A stretch of DNA of 64,000 nt, taken from Procambarus clarkii (taxonomy: Eukaryota > Arthropoda > Malacostraca > Decapoda > Cambaridae). Position numbers and translations under genes: made by a program. Below, one piece after another: positions 39,362 to 50,787 of the stretch. Numbering within the stretch: the stretch's first letter is position 1; each line of letters begins with the position of its first letter. Below the pieces are notes generated by a model. It was not told where the DNA came from. It worked only from the letters and a program-made list of their open reading frames with translations, and ran no database searches. The stretch lies in the NCBI RefSeq assembly GCF_040958095.1, contig NC_091152.1:17340296-17404295 (forward strand). Reading direction: 5' to 3'.

Positions 39362-39364
<3 letters not shown>
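38976..39364. mobile_element. 389-bp inverted-repeat MITE with AACCT/TTAGG core, inserted in (TA)n
   Basis: Terminal inverted repeats of about 75 bp read GTCGTACCTAATAGCCAGAA to CAAGTTTTC on the left, with the reverse complement on the right. The centre contains AACCTAACCTAACCTA and TAGGTTAGGTTAGGTTAGG, the arthropod telomere-type pentamer, arranged as a second inverted pair. (TA)n lies on both sides, consistent with TA target preference, or with a tract grown from the target TA. There is no coding capacity. Confidence 0.88.
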
Positions 39365-39457
<93 letters not shown>

Positions 39458-39515
39458 ATTATATATATAAGATTATATATATATATTATATTATATATAT
39501 ATAAGATTAATAATA
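39362..39515. repeat. (TA)n microsatellite
   Basis: TA tract with AAGATTATATATA variants near 39455-39505. It joins the MITE to the minus-strand PLE c. Confidence 0.93.
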
Positions 39516-39519
39516 CTAA

Positions 39520-41650
39520 CACAAATTTTTTCAATATATATGTTTTTCTTCACTGTCGGTGGTAATGAAAATATCAATTCTCCAAACTTAATTTTTTATT
39601 AATGGTCTGATGCTTAGAGGCGTTTTGTAACGGCTTCTTACATTCTCAAAGACTTCTTTACACTTAACACTACACTTATGACCTACATATATGATACCCT
39701 CGATACACTGTGTATGAAACATTTGACATAACCCTTGCTTTTTATTGGTTTGGTTGAGGTGAGTACATGAGAATGGAAGTAACTGCAGGGGGCCTATTGG
39801 CACATACGATGCATTGAAGTGGGTAGAATATAGTTGTGCATTAATTAGCTGTTGATTGCTTGTGTTCACTTTTTTGATGTGTAGTGCCTCGCTGATGTCG
39901 AGCCGCCTGCTATTGCTGTACCTATCGATGATTTCTGTGTTAAGATTTCTCTGGTGATGGTCTAGTTGTGAGAAGAGATTGTATGTTCCTTGATAGCGCC
40001 CTGTTGCTTATGCATTGTTAATCGCCTGGAAAGAGACGTTGTTGTCTTGCCTATATACTGAGTTCTTTGAGGCTTACAGTCCCCAAGTGGGCATTTAAAG
40101 GCATAGATGACATTGGTCTCCTTCAAAGCGTTCTGCTTGGTGTCTGGGAGTTTTTCATGAGTAGATTGGCCATTTTTTTGGTTTTATAATAAATTATCAA
40201 TTGTATTTTCTGATTTTTTGCCTGTAGGGATGCCGTTCCTATCAACAATATCTTTCAGGACCCTTTCCTCCATTTGTGTTGGTTGACTCTTCAGAGGTTG
40301 CATTGCATTTTACCTTTCTTTTTATGATGTCTTCAATGAAACCGTTAGAGAAGCCGTTGTTGACTAAGACCTGCCTTACCCTACAGAGTTCTTCATTGAC
40401 TTCTTTCCATCCTGAGCTATGGCTGAGAGCACGGTCGACGTAAGTGTTGACAACACTTCTCTTGTACCTGTCTGGGCAGTCACTATTGGCATTGAGGCAT
40501 ATTCCTATGTTTGTTTCCTAGGTGTAGACTGCAGTATGGAATCCTCCGCTCCTTTCCGTGACTGCTACATCCAGAAATGGTAGCTTCCCATTATTCTCCA
40601 TCTCGTACGTGAAACTCAACACAGAATTCTGCTCAGATGCCTCCTTCAGCTGCTGCAGACATCTGGCATCAGGTACCTGTGTAAAAATGTCGTTAACATT
40701 CCTGCAGTATATGGCGGGTCTCAAGTCCATGTCGACTAAGACCCTCTGCTCGATGGTGTCCATGTAGAAGTTCTCAAACAGGACACCTAGGGGAGAAACC
40801 ATGGTGACCCCCATCTACTTGCTTATACATGTACCCATCTGGGCTCAAGAAGGGTGCCTCTTTAGTGCAGGTTTGGAGTAGTTTCCTCAGTATGCTTTCT
40901 GGCATGTCTAGAGGAGTGCAAGCCAGGTCACGATACACTCTGTCGGCTATCATCCTGATTGTTTCGTCCACAGGTACATTGGTAAATACTGACTCCACAT
41001 CCAACGAGGCTCTTATCCCCGTGGCCCGTGCTCCCCGCAGTAAGTCAACAAATTCTTTGGGAGACTTCAAGCAGAAAGCACAGGGTACGTAAGGAGTCAG
41101 CAACCCGTTGAATCGCTTAGCCAGTCTGTATGTGGGTATCTGGCTGATGATTGGCCGAAGTGGGTTTCCAGGCTTGTGGGTCTTGACATTTCCATACGCT
41201 TATCCAGGTTTGTATTCTTCAACAAATTTTAGCAGGTGGAGTCCGGATTTCTTGGCGTTCACAGTTTTGATCAATCTGTTTACCTTTGTTTTCAATTCCG
41301 CTGTAGTGTCCTTCGTTACCTTTTGGAATTTTGTTTGGTCAGAGAGTATGAGGTTCATTTTTGCCAGATATTCGTCTTTTTTAAGAATGACATATATTGG
41401 CGACTTGTCACCTCTCCTGACGACTATCTCCTTATTCTCACGAAGGTTCTTAGCAGCTGCTTTGAGTTCGGGGGACAGTGTGGTGCTTCTGTAGTTACCT
41501 CAAATCTCCTCCTTCTGCAATAAGTTCTGTTTGCAAGCTGTCTTTTGTGGTAACCTTCTATTGCTTCTTGAGGTCGAATATATCGTCCGGTAGGATCTCC
41601 AACTCCACTTTCCGGGCCATCTCACTCGGTCTGGACATAACGTGAGTTTA
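39520..41650 (-). pseudogene. PLE c: near-full Penelope-like element, inactivated
   Basis: Minus strand from about 41650: MARKVELEILPDDIFDLKKQ, then a YLAKMNLILSDQTKFQKVTK region, GYAYGNVKTHKPGNPLRPII-like codons, ASLDVESVFTNVPVDETIRM (catalytic Asp kept), KEAPFLSPDGYMY and FENFYMDTIEQRVLV. The position of the YVDD box reads NVND (IYCRNVNDIFTQ, about 40715-40680), so the catalytic pair has lost its first Asp. KLPFLDVAVTERSGGFHTAV follows, then thumb, linker and a broken GIY-YIG endonuclease (40150-39790). The terminal repeat hairpin lies at 39651-39622 and a next-copy N-terminus ends at about 39520. Several stops and frameshifts. It is a dead copy. Confidence 0.9.
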
Positions 41651-41704
41651 TACCCAGATATAAGAGAGTAATTTTGTCCTCAGTGAGGTTGATTCCAGCA
41701 AGGT

Positions 41705-41898
41705 TTAACCCTCAAACCGCGAGGAGTCCAAATGGCTTCAACACCCACAGGCGCAACAACAACAAAAAGTAAAAAAAATTCGTTCATCTTATAAAAGTGT
41801 TAATTTTTGTTCCCTGATCATGGAAAAAATAGTAAAAAATCGTAGGTGGCATATTTTGGCCACAATAGGGTAGGGAAGTCTGGTAAAAAAAAACCAGC
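41705..41898 (+). mobile_element. piggyBac-like left end fragment
   Basis: TTAA at 41705-41708 is followed by CCCTCAAACCGC and a body shared with 56054-56230: CACAGGCGCAACAA, TTATAAAAGTGTT, TGTTCCCTGATCATGG, AAAAATCGTAGGTGGCATAT and AATAGGGTAGGGAAGTCTGG. The right end is absent. The copy is cut at about 41898, where the next element starts. Confidence 0.65.
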
Positions 41899-42445
41899 GT
41901 TAAATGTAATGAAATACCATTTTCTGGGTGAGACCCGGAGGCTCACCGGTGCTTTTACCAGGCGATATGCTAATGTCAGACTTTACCATCAGTCATGTGT
42001 ATGGAGTTCTAGGGCCTACCGGGGACCATGGCCAGAACCTGGCCCCCTCAGAGAGGCAAGGGGAGCAATGGCCTATAGAAACCCCCGTGTGGTTGGAAGC
42101 ATTCTATGTCTGCCATCGACCGAGTCAAGCATCCAGAAAGGTAAGCATTCCAAAACAAACCCCTATTCTGGTTAAAATTGCTACCTAAAGCTGTACTAGT
42201 GGATAGAACTCCCCAATAGAAAACAAGCAAACTAGTATGACGTCACACGTCACCGCTCCACTGTCTGCGCAGCTCCCCCCTCCCCGGTAGGGGGAAGGGG
42301 GAGCCCCAGACCTCCCACGCCGGCTATCCACCCATCAGTTCTGAGGCTGGATGTTAAAACACGTGAAAAACCGCCGACCGGAGGGAAGGAGGGTTGCCGG
42401 GGAGCCTCCGGGTCTCGCCCAGAAAATGGCGTTTCATTACATTCA
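41899..42445. mobile_element. 547-bp element with ~50-bp terminal inverted repeats
   Basis: AATGTAATGAAATACCATTT, then TCTGGGTGAGACCCGGAGGC at the left end, is matched inverted at 42395-42445 (TTTCATTACATTCA, GAAAATGGCG, GCCTCCGGGTCTCGCCCAG). Its interior (41945-42345) is the left arm of the larger inverted structure. No coding content. Family unknown. Confidence 0.75.
41945..42345 (+). repeat. Left ~390-bp arm of a large inverted structure
   Basis: From GCTTTTACCAGGCGATATGC through AGGGCCTACCGGGGACCATG and CCATCGACCGAGTCAAGCAT to CACGCCGGCTATCCACCCAT. The whole arm recurs in inverted orientation at 47378-47768 with roughly 90-95 percent identity by eye. It contains a plus-strand open frame, but the same stretch is open in other frames as well, so I do not call it coding. 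Confidence 0.9.
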
Positions 42446-45400
42446 ATGCTGGTTTTCTGGGGGGAGCCCTGTCTGCTCCCCGGAGCTAACTACCCACAGA
42501 GGAAGGTCAAAAGGACAGAACCGGGAGGCGGACACCACGCACCCCCCCACGGAAGAGAGACAATCGGCAGCAAACGCCAACCCAAGGCGCCACAGCTCCG
42601 AAAAGTCCCGGGAACAACACGAGAACAGCTGGCAGCAAGGCCCCTGTATGAACACCAAACATTTATGCCCGAATGACCGCAAGGACACGTCGCTCAGACG
42701 GCAGCGAAGCCATGAATGCCACAGGCATGGGGGAAGAACACAGGCAGCTTAGCCACAAGAACACGGCTGACAACCCGGGACACCATCACCTGCGAACCGG
42801 GAAGAACAGAACCGAATCAACGCAAAACACGCCCCAGACACAGATGCTGTGGCATGCAAATAACAGCGGAGGGCCGCCACTGAACACAAAACACGACACA
42901 CCTCCAGCCCGACCAACCAAGGACCCCTCCAGAACGCAGCAGCCACACCCCACGCCAGAATAGATGGAGACTGCTTCCACCGAACAACCAAAATGCTAAA
43001 ACCGAAGGGGCAAGAAAACTCAGCGACCCGACCCCAAGAGGCAAATGCCGAAAGGAAAAAAAGAGCCGACGAAAAAACAAACTGGAACCGAAGGGGCACT
43101 ACCAACCGAGGAGAAGACAAAGCACGATGACCAGAGACCAGGACAGTGCAAGCGGCGCACGAACAGGCCGGAGGTGAAACAACACACAAGGCAGCTTACT
43201 AACAGTGCAGAAGCAACACCGAGACCGAAAGCAAGCCGAAGCGGCTCCGCCAGCGCCGCACGAAAAGAGGCGACAGTATGTGGCAAGACGACGGCCCCCA
43301 ACCCCCACCAGAAAACCAAGCCGATGCTAACAAGTGCAGCCACTTAAGAAGGGACAGGAAAAGGAAGGACCGCCAAAATACCCCATACTGCCGCCAAGAG
43401 AAGTACACAGGTAGGTACGCAGAAGTACGTAGGTGGGACACCTACCACGAAGCCACCCGACCACCAACCGGAGGCGAGACCGCGAGACAGAATGTAAGCA
43501 GCCCCGACAAGGCCCCTCCAAGCCCAGGAAAAGGCGAAGCCGCGGGAAGATCTCGGGCGTGACCACCGAAACCCAGGCGGCACAAGGAGATGGAATGTCT
43601 GCCGAACAGAAAACTCCCCAAAGCAAGCAAGCAAGCCCGCCAGAGTTTAGAAACGACGGGTCCGACGCGAGACATCACAAGACCCCGAAAAGCCAACCGG
43701 CAGGGTAAGCCAGGAAACCGAAGAAGGCGGAAGGGTCACCGCCAGAAACAGTACCCGAACCAAGGGGTGCGAGCAACTGCAACAGACCGAGACAAAGAAG
43801 CACACCACAGGACACAGGCTGAAAGAACGCCCAAGAAGCCAAAGAATGCACGCAGAAGACCCCTGCGGCAGAGGGAAACAAGGGAACGCACAAGGATATG
43901 AAGTGGTGGAAACCGACCCCCCCCCACACACACAGCAGTAAGTGCAGGCAAAAACCCCCCAAAGGAGATGCCAGGAAAACGACTGTGAAGAGGCAGGATG
44001 AAAGAGCTGAAGCACAAAAACCCCAGGAAACAACCAGGGGTGGACAATCAGGCAGGGACAGAAAAACCCCACGCACATGAGAGGGCCAAGCCAGGGACCC
44101 GAAGACCACGAAAAACAACAAGCAAACCCCCACACGCAAACCCTAGGCACAAAACAGCAGCAAAGTGCCACACCACAACCAGACACAGGAACAAGGAAAC
44201 GCCACCGCGAAACACGTTACCAATGCACACGTGCAGCAGCAGCAACAGGCACCACTGCAACATGCAACATGTAAATAGCAACTCGCTTCTGCAAAGGCAG
44301 AGAATGGAGCAGGTAGACTCCAGACAGGGCCAACGGAGACACGACAAAACCCAACAGGCCCAGGAACCTGCACACCAGGCGACCGACGGCGGAGAACCCC
44401 GCTCGATACCTGCTGGATGTGGTACTGGGAGCTCATGTACACCCCAAGCCTGGCCCGAGGCTAGGCTAGGCTAGACCGGCCAGAGGATGGCCCACCAGGC
44501 AGCTGCTTGGAGCGGCTTGCAGGCCCATATACCCCCGACAACCAGGGTGGGCCAGAACTTCTATTCGAAAACAGGCTAGTGTGCCCTGGAAGTCCATGGA
44601 CGTACCGGCAATATGGCGTATGCTTGCAAGGGCGTGTAACAACCGCAGACCTCTGATGGTTGTACAGTGTTCCCCAATTGTGCCTATAGCACCACTGCAC
44701 TCCACTGGTACTATCCCGCAAGTTCTTCCAGATAGGCAGGACCCAAGAGCCAGAGCTCAAACCCTGCAAGCACAACTAGGAGAGCCCTACCAGGTGAGAA
44801 CATAACCAGCACCACAACCCACTCACCTCATAACACGAAAAAAGGTGGGTCCCCTGAATGACTCTAGTATGGGTTGGACATGCACATGAGTGGGACTGGA
44901 AGGGTTGAAAAAGGGACAGTCACTGGCATGCAAACGGTCTCAGTCGTACAGAAATATACCTAAAGAAAGACAGGTATGTAAACAACTCCGCATCCAGTGC
45001 CCGGCTAAAAAACGCCAGACCGCAGAAACTCACCTGTCGAAAGGAGGCACGAATGTGACACAACCCAACAGTGCCCAGAAGATTCTGGGAGCACCGCCAG
45101 GTGAAGAAGCCAGAGCCGGACACGCAGGAGAGCAGCGTAGAGGCGAAGAAGGCTGCCCACACCCATGACACAGGGAAAACCTCTGCGTCCGCCCCACAGC
45201 TGGAAACCAGGATACCCCTGGAGCAAGGGGCACATATACGCAGCAAGGGAGAAGAGTGAGAGGCGAAGCACCTGAGAAAAAAAAGGCGCAAAACACCAGC
45301 ACTGAAACACACCGCCCAGACCAAAACAAACTCCATGGCGCATGCGCATAACACGCTGGCCGAACCGCACAACCCGCACTGCGGGAAGGCGCCAACCAGG

Positions 45401-47177
45401 ACTACTGCACTAGAAAAGTAGCCAAAAGAGGAAGCAGGAACAAAAAACCGGCCAACGAAGCAAAGACAGAGCCCAAAAGGGTACCCAACCGAACCATAAG
45501 TAGCTCAACAGGCGACAAGGAGCCCAAAACGGCGACCCGGACGAGGAGCAGACAGACATTCCAATAATGCGGGAAGTAGCGAAAACCTTCCCGAACCCTC
45601 GAGAACACAGAAGCCAACACTAGTCCCGAAGGCGCACAAAGGCGCAGGTGCACCCGAGACCAGAAGTCACGTAGAACCCCAAGAACGGGGAAACATTACG
45701 AAGACACCGTCCCAAAAATTGGGGGGGGAGGGAAGCATCCACCCACAGGACGGAACCAAGCGACTCAAAGGCCAAGGAACCGAGCCCAGGGAGGGGCCGA
45801 CGCCCAACAGCATGTACGGCGAGTGAGGAGGAAAGCCCCTACTCTGCGTAACCACAAGCCCCGCCTAGAGGGGGAGAAAATAAACCCACGGTCCTACGGG
45901 GCCAAGGACCCCCAAAGTCAGCCCCTCCCAAGCCCCGGGAACCTACACGATAAGCCCCGGGGCCGAGCCGTTCCCCCAAAGCCCCGGCCATACGAGAAAA
46001 CCGGGGCAGCCGCGAAAACACTAAGGAAGGGAGCCCACTGGCAGACACAACACGGCTGGAGGAAAAGGCTCAAATGCCCCCGTCACTACCCCGGAAGGGG
46101 AAGTCCCTGAGACTGCCCGAGTCTCAATACCATCAAAGCCCGCCCCGATCCTACAGACGGTAAGGAACCGGATGCAGGCAGGAAGGGGGGATCCAGGGGA
46201 AAGACAAGGGGGTGTGGAAGGAACCGAAGCAACCAACACCCCCAAGTCCCAACACAAACCAAAACGGGGCAGCCCCGGGGCTCCCGGGGAGTAAACCACG
46301 AGAGCGTTGCCACCAAGGCTCAAAGTGCAACCCCCCTGCTGCCCACACCCGCTTAGTCAGCACAACTGGGTAACCGAGCCACAACGAGCAACAAAACTTG
46401 CAGGACTCCGGGTCGAAGGTGCCACCGACCCCACAGGCAGCAGACGGAGGCAAAACAGAGTCTCCTAGAGATAAAGTGTGAGAGCAACTCTCAAACTCGC
46501 TGGAAGCGAGGGGGGGACTCTGGGGGTCACATCCATCGGACCCACAAGCCCCCCTGGGGTTTCCCAGGGTCCTGAGCGTTTACTATAAGAGGACTCGCAC
46601 TCAAGTAATCCCAGGCAGGGTACTGCTAACCGGCGACCAAAGCTACCAAATAACTTTCTAAGAGCTGAACCCCCGGGTCGTGTACATTCACGGGGACCTA
46701 GCAGGGGGTACCACCAGAAAATACTCAGAACACAAGGGACACAAGGGTAGATAAATCCCCTCTCCCCCCCACCAGGTAGATAAACAAAAAGAAAAAGAAA
46801 ACCCCGCAAGAGGACAGCGTACCCAAGCAGAACAGAGCCGGCTGCCATGATTGGCAAAGACAAGCTGCACAGTACCCTGTGCCCCACCAGTGCAAAACTG
46901 CCCCTTACCCTAAGGTGAACAAGGGAGACAGAACACCCGAGCACACAAAGAGCGGCCGAAAACCAAGCAGTAAACGGCCTAGCAGGGGCAGGACCCAAGG
47001 AACTTGTGGAAGGTGGCCCCAAGCCCCAAGGGCAGTACTTACAGGGCACCCTAGGGAAGGGAACCCTAGGCGCATGCAGCCCGAGTACTGGAGACTCACT
47101 CCCGGCTCACGCACCACCTAGAAGACAGACACCACACTCTAGGTACAGTGCTGAAACAACTACTGAAGCCGGAGCAC
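42446..47177. other. T-depleted core between the inverted arms
   Basis: About 4.7 kb in which the + strand is almost free of T over long stretches. I counted 19 T against 111 A in 43081-43380, and 26 T in 45901-46200. A, C and G are all abundant, so this is not a simple polypurine tract and I see no tandem period. As a result many long frames lack stop codons on the minus strand (stop codons need A there). Their products are Cys/Leu/Ser/Phe-rich and show no domain, and plus-strand frames are Lys/Arg/Pro/Thr-rich without a domain. I regard none as a gene. The left edge has a GGGGGGAGCCC/GCTCCCC hairpin at 42460-42488, matched by GGGAGCC/GGCTCCC at 47800-47827. Confidence 0.8.
44455..44835 (+). 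mobile_element. LINE 3' fragment with normal base composition inside the T-poor core
   Basis: GGAAGTCCATGGACGTACCG, then a GCGTGTAACAACCGCAGACC block and CCAAGAGCCAGAGCTCAAAC, CCTGCAAGCACAACTAGG. The last part is the 3' terminus of the D-LINE family (reverse complement at 62605-62650). T content returns to ordinary levels here, which marks it as a later insertion. Confidence 0.65.
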
Positions 47178-47179
47178 AT

Positions 47180-47377
47180 AGCCGGTGCCTTGAGCATCAG
47201 CCGAAGAACTGATACCTTGAGGTGCTTCCGGGGCTTAGCGTCCCCGCGGCCCGGTCGTCGACCAGGCCTCCTGGTTGCCCGACTGATCAACCAGGCTGTT
47301 GGACGCAGCTGCTCGCAGCCTGACGTACGAGTCACAGCCTGGTTGATCAGGTATCCTTTGGAGGGTGGATGCCCACC
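47180..47377. repeat. GC-rich palindromic repeat
   Basis: TTGAGGTGCTTCCGGGGCTT, GCGTCCCCGCGGCCCGGTCG and CGACCAGGCCTCCTGG. CCGACTGATCAACCAGGCTG pairs with CAGCCTGGTTGATCAGG at 47336-47352. GGTCGTCGACC is a further perfect palindrome. The GCGTCCCCGCGGCCCGGTC segment also occurs in the S3 SINE tail in reverse orientation. Confidence 0.7.
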
Positions 47378-47768
47378 CATCCTGATGGGTGGATAGCCGG
47401 CGTGGGAGGTCTGGGGTTCCCCCTTCCCCCTCCCGGGGAGGGGGGGGGGGAACTGCACAGACAGCGGCGTGGTGACGTGTGATGTCATACGTTACACGTC
47501 ACTAGTTCTATCCACTAGTTCGGCTTTAGGTAGCAATTTTAACCAGAATAGGGGTTTGTTTTGGAATGCTTACCTTTCTGGATGCTTTACCCGGTCGATG
47601 GCAGACATAAATTGCTTCCAACCACACGGGGGTTTCTATAGGCCATTGCTCCCCTTGCCTCTCTGAGGGGGCCAGGTTCTGGCCGTGGTCCCCGGTAGGC
47701 CCTAGAACTCCATACACATGACTGATGCCAAAGTCTGACATTAGCATATCAGCCTGGTAAAAGCTCCG
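47378..47768 (-). repeat. Right ~390-bp arm of the large inverted structure
   Basis: Reverse complement of 41945-42345: CTGATGGGTGGATAGCCGGC at the inner end, then CCCTATTCTGGTT-reverse and GGTTCCCACCGG-type blocks, to TCTGACATTAGCATATCAGC at the outer end. A C/G tract at 47432-47450 differs in length between the arms. Confidence 0.9.
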
Positions 47769-47841
47769 GGAAGCCATGACATGAGTGCAGGTCGGCTCCC
47801 ATGCACATGGGAGCCGACGGGGCTCCCCCAGAAAGGACATT

Positions 47842-49263
47842 ATAAGTGCTAAAGTGGCAAAAGGCGTCAGAACAATCACGAAACAAAGACCACAAATACT
47901 TGAGGTTGTGGAAAAGTTGTTATTAATTTGGATACACGGCAAGGAGTTAAAGGGTGAGAGTGTTTCAGAGGCCATCATTTATGAGAAAGCCAGGGTATTG
48001 CATGAAGACCTTGTAAAGAAAACCCCTGGAACGAGTGCAGATATGATAGACTTTAAGGCAATCAGGGGATGGTTTTTTAAAATTTAGAAAAAGAAGTGGT
48101 ATTTATTGTGTTGAGGCATGGGGAGGCTGCCAGCTCAGACAAACCAGCAGCTAAAAGATTTATTGAAGAATTTATAGAGTTTGCAGAGGCCGAGGGATTC
48201 CTACCGCAACAAGTGTTTAATTGTGATGAGACAGGACTGTTCTGGAAAAGATTGCCTAAGAGGACATACATTACCAAGGAGGAAAAATCATTGCCCGGAC
48301 ACAAGCCTATGAAAGATAGGTTTACGCTTGTGCTGTGTTCAAATGCGAGTGGCAAGTTGAAAGTTAAACCCTTGCTTGTGTGTATCTTTCGGAAAATCCA
48401 AGGGTTTTCAAACAGTATAAAGTGCAGGAAAACCAATTGTGTGTGATGTGGAGGGCTAATAATAAGGCATGGGTGACTACAATTTTTTTTTCGGAGTGGG
48501 TGAATGAAGTGGTGTGCCCTGCCATAGAAAAATATCTGCGGAGAAACATTTGCCACTCAAGGCCCTGCTTCTCCTCGACAATGCTCCTGCTTATCCTCCA
48601 AGTTTGGAAGATGAATTGTTGTACAGATACTGTACAGTAATTTTCTCACAGTAAAGTTTCTTCCTCCTAACACCACTCCTCTAATTCAGCCTATGGACCA
48701 GAAAATCATAGCGAATTTTAAGAAACTTTAAGAAAGAGCACTTTTCTGGAAATGTTTTGAAGCGACTGAAGCCACAAAACTCACCCTCAAAGAGTTCTGG
48801 AAACACCATTTTAACATTTGTAGTGCTTTAAAACTAATTGACAAAGCCTGGCAAGAAGTGACTCAAAGAACCCCTTATCTCTGACTGGAGAAAATTGTGG
48901 CCTGAATGTTTGAGAGAACTAGACTTTGAGGGGTTTGAGCTTGTAAATGATGTGCCTATTGTTGAGGAAATTGTTACTCTGGGCTGGCAAATGGGCTTGG
49001 AATTGGATGGTGCTGATGTGGAGGAGTTGGTGGAAGAATACTACGAAGAACTCCAAGCCTTCAAAAGGAACAGCAGGAAGACGCAGCTGAGGATGTTTCT
49101 CCAGTGGAGGAGGAGGAGGCAGTACAGAATGTTCCTTCCACAACCATTAAGAAGTGGTGACAGGTGTGGGAAGAAATGCAAACTTTTATTGAAACGACTC
49201 GCCCAGAGAAAGCTGTAGTAGGCCGTTGCATAAATATTTTCAATGACAATATTTTCAATGACA
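47842..49263 (+). pseudogene. Tigger/pogo-type (jerky-like) transposase, frameshifted
   Basis: Cut-and-paste transposase of the Tc1/mariner-pogo group. The CENP-B-type helix-turn-helix region is visible (KQRPQILEVVEKLLLIWIHG to SADMIDFKAIRGWFFK, 47875-48080). The DDE/D domain follows: VFNCDETGLFWKRLPKRTYI (first Asp at 48225-48227), LLLLDNAPAYPPSLEDE (second Asp at 48577-48579, in another frame) and PPNTTPLIQPMDQ (third Asp at 48696-48698). The tail reads WEEMQTFIETTRPEKAVVGR (about 49170). At least four frameshifts (near 48085, 48385, 48560, 48880 and 49050) make it non-functional. The first N-terminal helix-turn-helix is missing, replaced by the end of the upstream inverted structure. Termini are not found. 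Confidence 0.88.
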
Positions 49264-49352
49264 AAGGTATGGGAAGAGTTTTGCTGACAGAGTTTACATT
49301 TAGTCAAATCTATATCAGCAGATGTTACAAACTCCCACCAATATAATTTCTG
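49264..49352 (-). mobile_element. K-LINE C-terminal fragment
   Basis: Minus strand reads WWEFVTSADIDLTKCKLCQQ, the zinc-binding tail also seen at 25960-26290. It directly follows the transposase pseudogene and lacks both ends. Confidence 0.72.
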
Positions 49353-49379
49353 CCGCAAAAATCAGACAAACTCGGACAA

Positions 49380-49655
49380 TCGGACAAAATGCAGATTTTG
49401 CCTAAAATATTTTAAGAGTTAATTTACAAGCAGACTTACTCCTATTTAGTAAAACAAAATATACTTAGTGATTGCCAATATAGTTTCAGGACCAAAAACA
49501 AGCACCAATCATGCACTGATTAGTATGATTAACTTGATATATGCAGCTCTTGTAAACATGAGTACCCTCTTCATTTATTTGTTGACCAATGTAAGACTTT
49601 TTGACACTTAACACAATAACCTTCTTAAATTGCAACATTACAGAGTCAAAGCCCC
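49380..49655 (+). mobile_element. J-LINE reverse transcriptase, left part of a split copy
   Basis: In broken frames the sequence reads LSDCQYSFRTKNK..., then EYPLHLFVDQ and a KTFDTL-like step. This is the LINE palm motif A region (normally a DLSKAFDT-type motif). The rest of the copy resumes at 55783 after the I-clade LINE insertion. Confidence 0.6.
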
Positions 49656-50641
49656 CTCCCCCTCCCTTTCCAGCCAGTTGTTGTCGTGAGGGGGCTTGGT
49701 GGGTGGCTTCTGGTGTGTGATGCTCCATGGGATGGTCCTCTGTCTTTTGGAAGTCTTATACTCCTGCTCTGTCTTCACTAATTGTTCTGGTTGCTATTTC
49801 CTCTTCCTTATGTTTCATTTTTCCTCCCTCCTCCCATCTCCTTTCTCATTGTCTTTCCTGCCGACCTTTTTGCAATTCTTGATTATTCTTTCGGACATCC
49901 TCTGTTTGGGGAGGCACACTCTCTCACCCATAGAACTGTGGTACCCAACGTTGCAAGCAAGGGGGACGCTTTTATTGTGAATCCTCGCCTTCATTACCGA
50001 ACCCGATCTCGACAGACAGATGGGTCTTAAGATGGCAATTGCTGGGCGTATACTCACGATGCACCCGCTGGTGAGCTCCGTCTTGTCGGGAATCCTATCC
50101 TCTAATTGTGGCTCCATGGTGGGTATTGGGGGCTTATTCATGAATAAAATTATTATCTTCACGTTTCTATGTCACTGAATAATCTTCTTATTACTTCCTA
50201 GGCTCATGGGGTGGGCGACCAGGTTCCCGAGTCGGACTGTGTTGGAAGACCGGGCTCTGTAGCCCCTGCTACATTTGGCCCAGACCAAGTTACTTATTGG
50301 CCCTCCCAACTACCCCCCCCTTCCTCCCCTCCTCTGTGATAGGATTGAGACCCAAGCAGCCAGTGATAACCACCTCATCACCTGGATGAGGTGGTCTCAG
50401 TAGCTGGAGCAGCTACTTCTCTCATTGTTGCAAGTGCGCCTTTTTCTCCCCCCTCTCACTGGTGGTGCTCAGCACCTACTACCCCCCCCCCCCCCCCATC
50501 CCACCCCCACAGACGCACTCGCATGATTCCTTCCAGCGCTAATACGTTCCATGCCTTGTTTGGTCCTTCTGTATTTCTGTATGGACTAAATACTTTGATC
50601 AAAACCATCTGGATTCTACACGTTCTGAAGATTTCTTCATA

Positions 50642-50787
50642 ATACAATACAATACAATACAATACAATACAATTTTATTTAGGTAAGGTACATACATACA
50701 ATAAATATTTACAAGGATTGTTTAACTTATAGGTATAGCTAGTACATACAATGCTTAAAGCCACTATTACGCAAAGCGTTTCGGGCA
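50642..50787 (-). mobile_element. J-LINE tail insertion inside I-clade copy 1
   Basis: (AATAC)n followed by the minus-strand J-LINE 3' end (TGCCCGAAACGCTTTGCGTA and GTACCTTACCTAAATAAA). I-clade copy 2 has continuous sequence here (CTCCCTTCATAGGCACCTTG), and TCATAA flanks the insertion on both sides, a short target-site duplication. Confidence 0.82.

Noticed and set aside
42351..47488. Dozens of overlapping long open frames on both strands (up to 194 codons)
   Set aside because: They follow from T depletion of the + strand, which removes stop codons. Products are low-complexity, several frames are open at once and no domain is visible.
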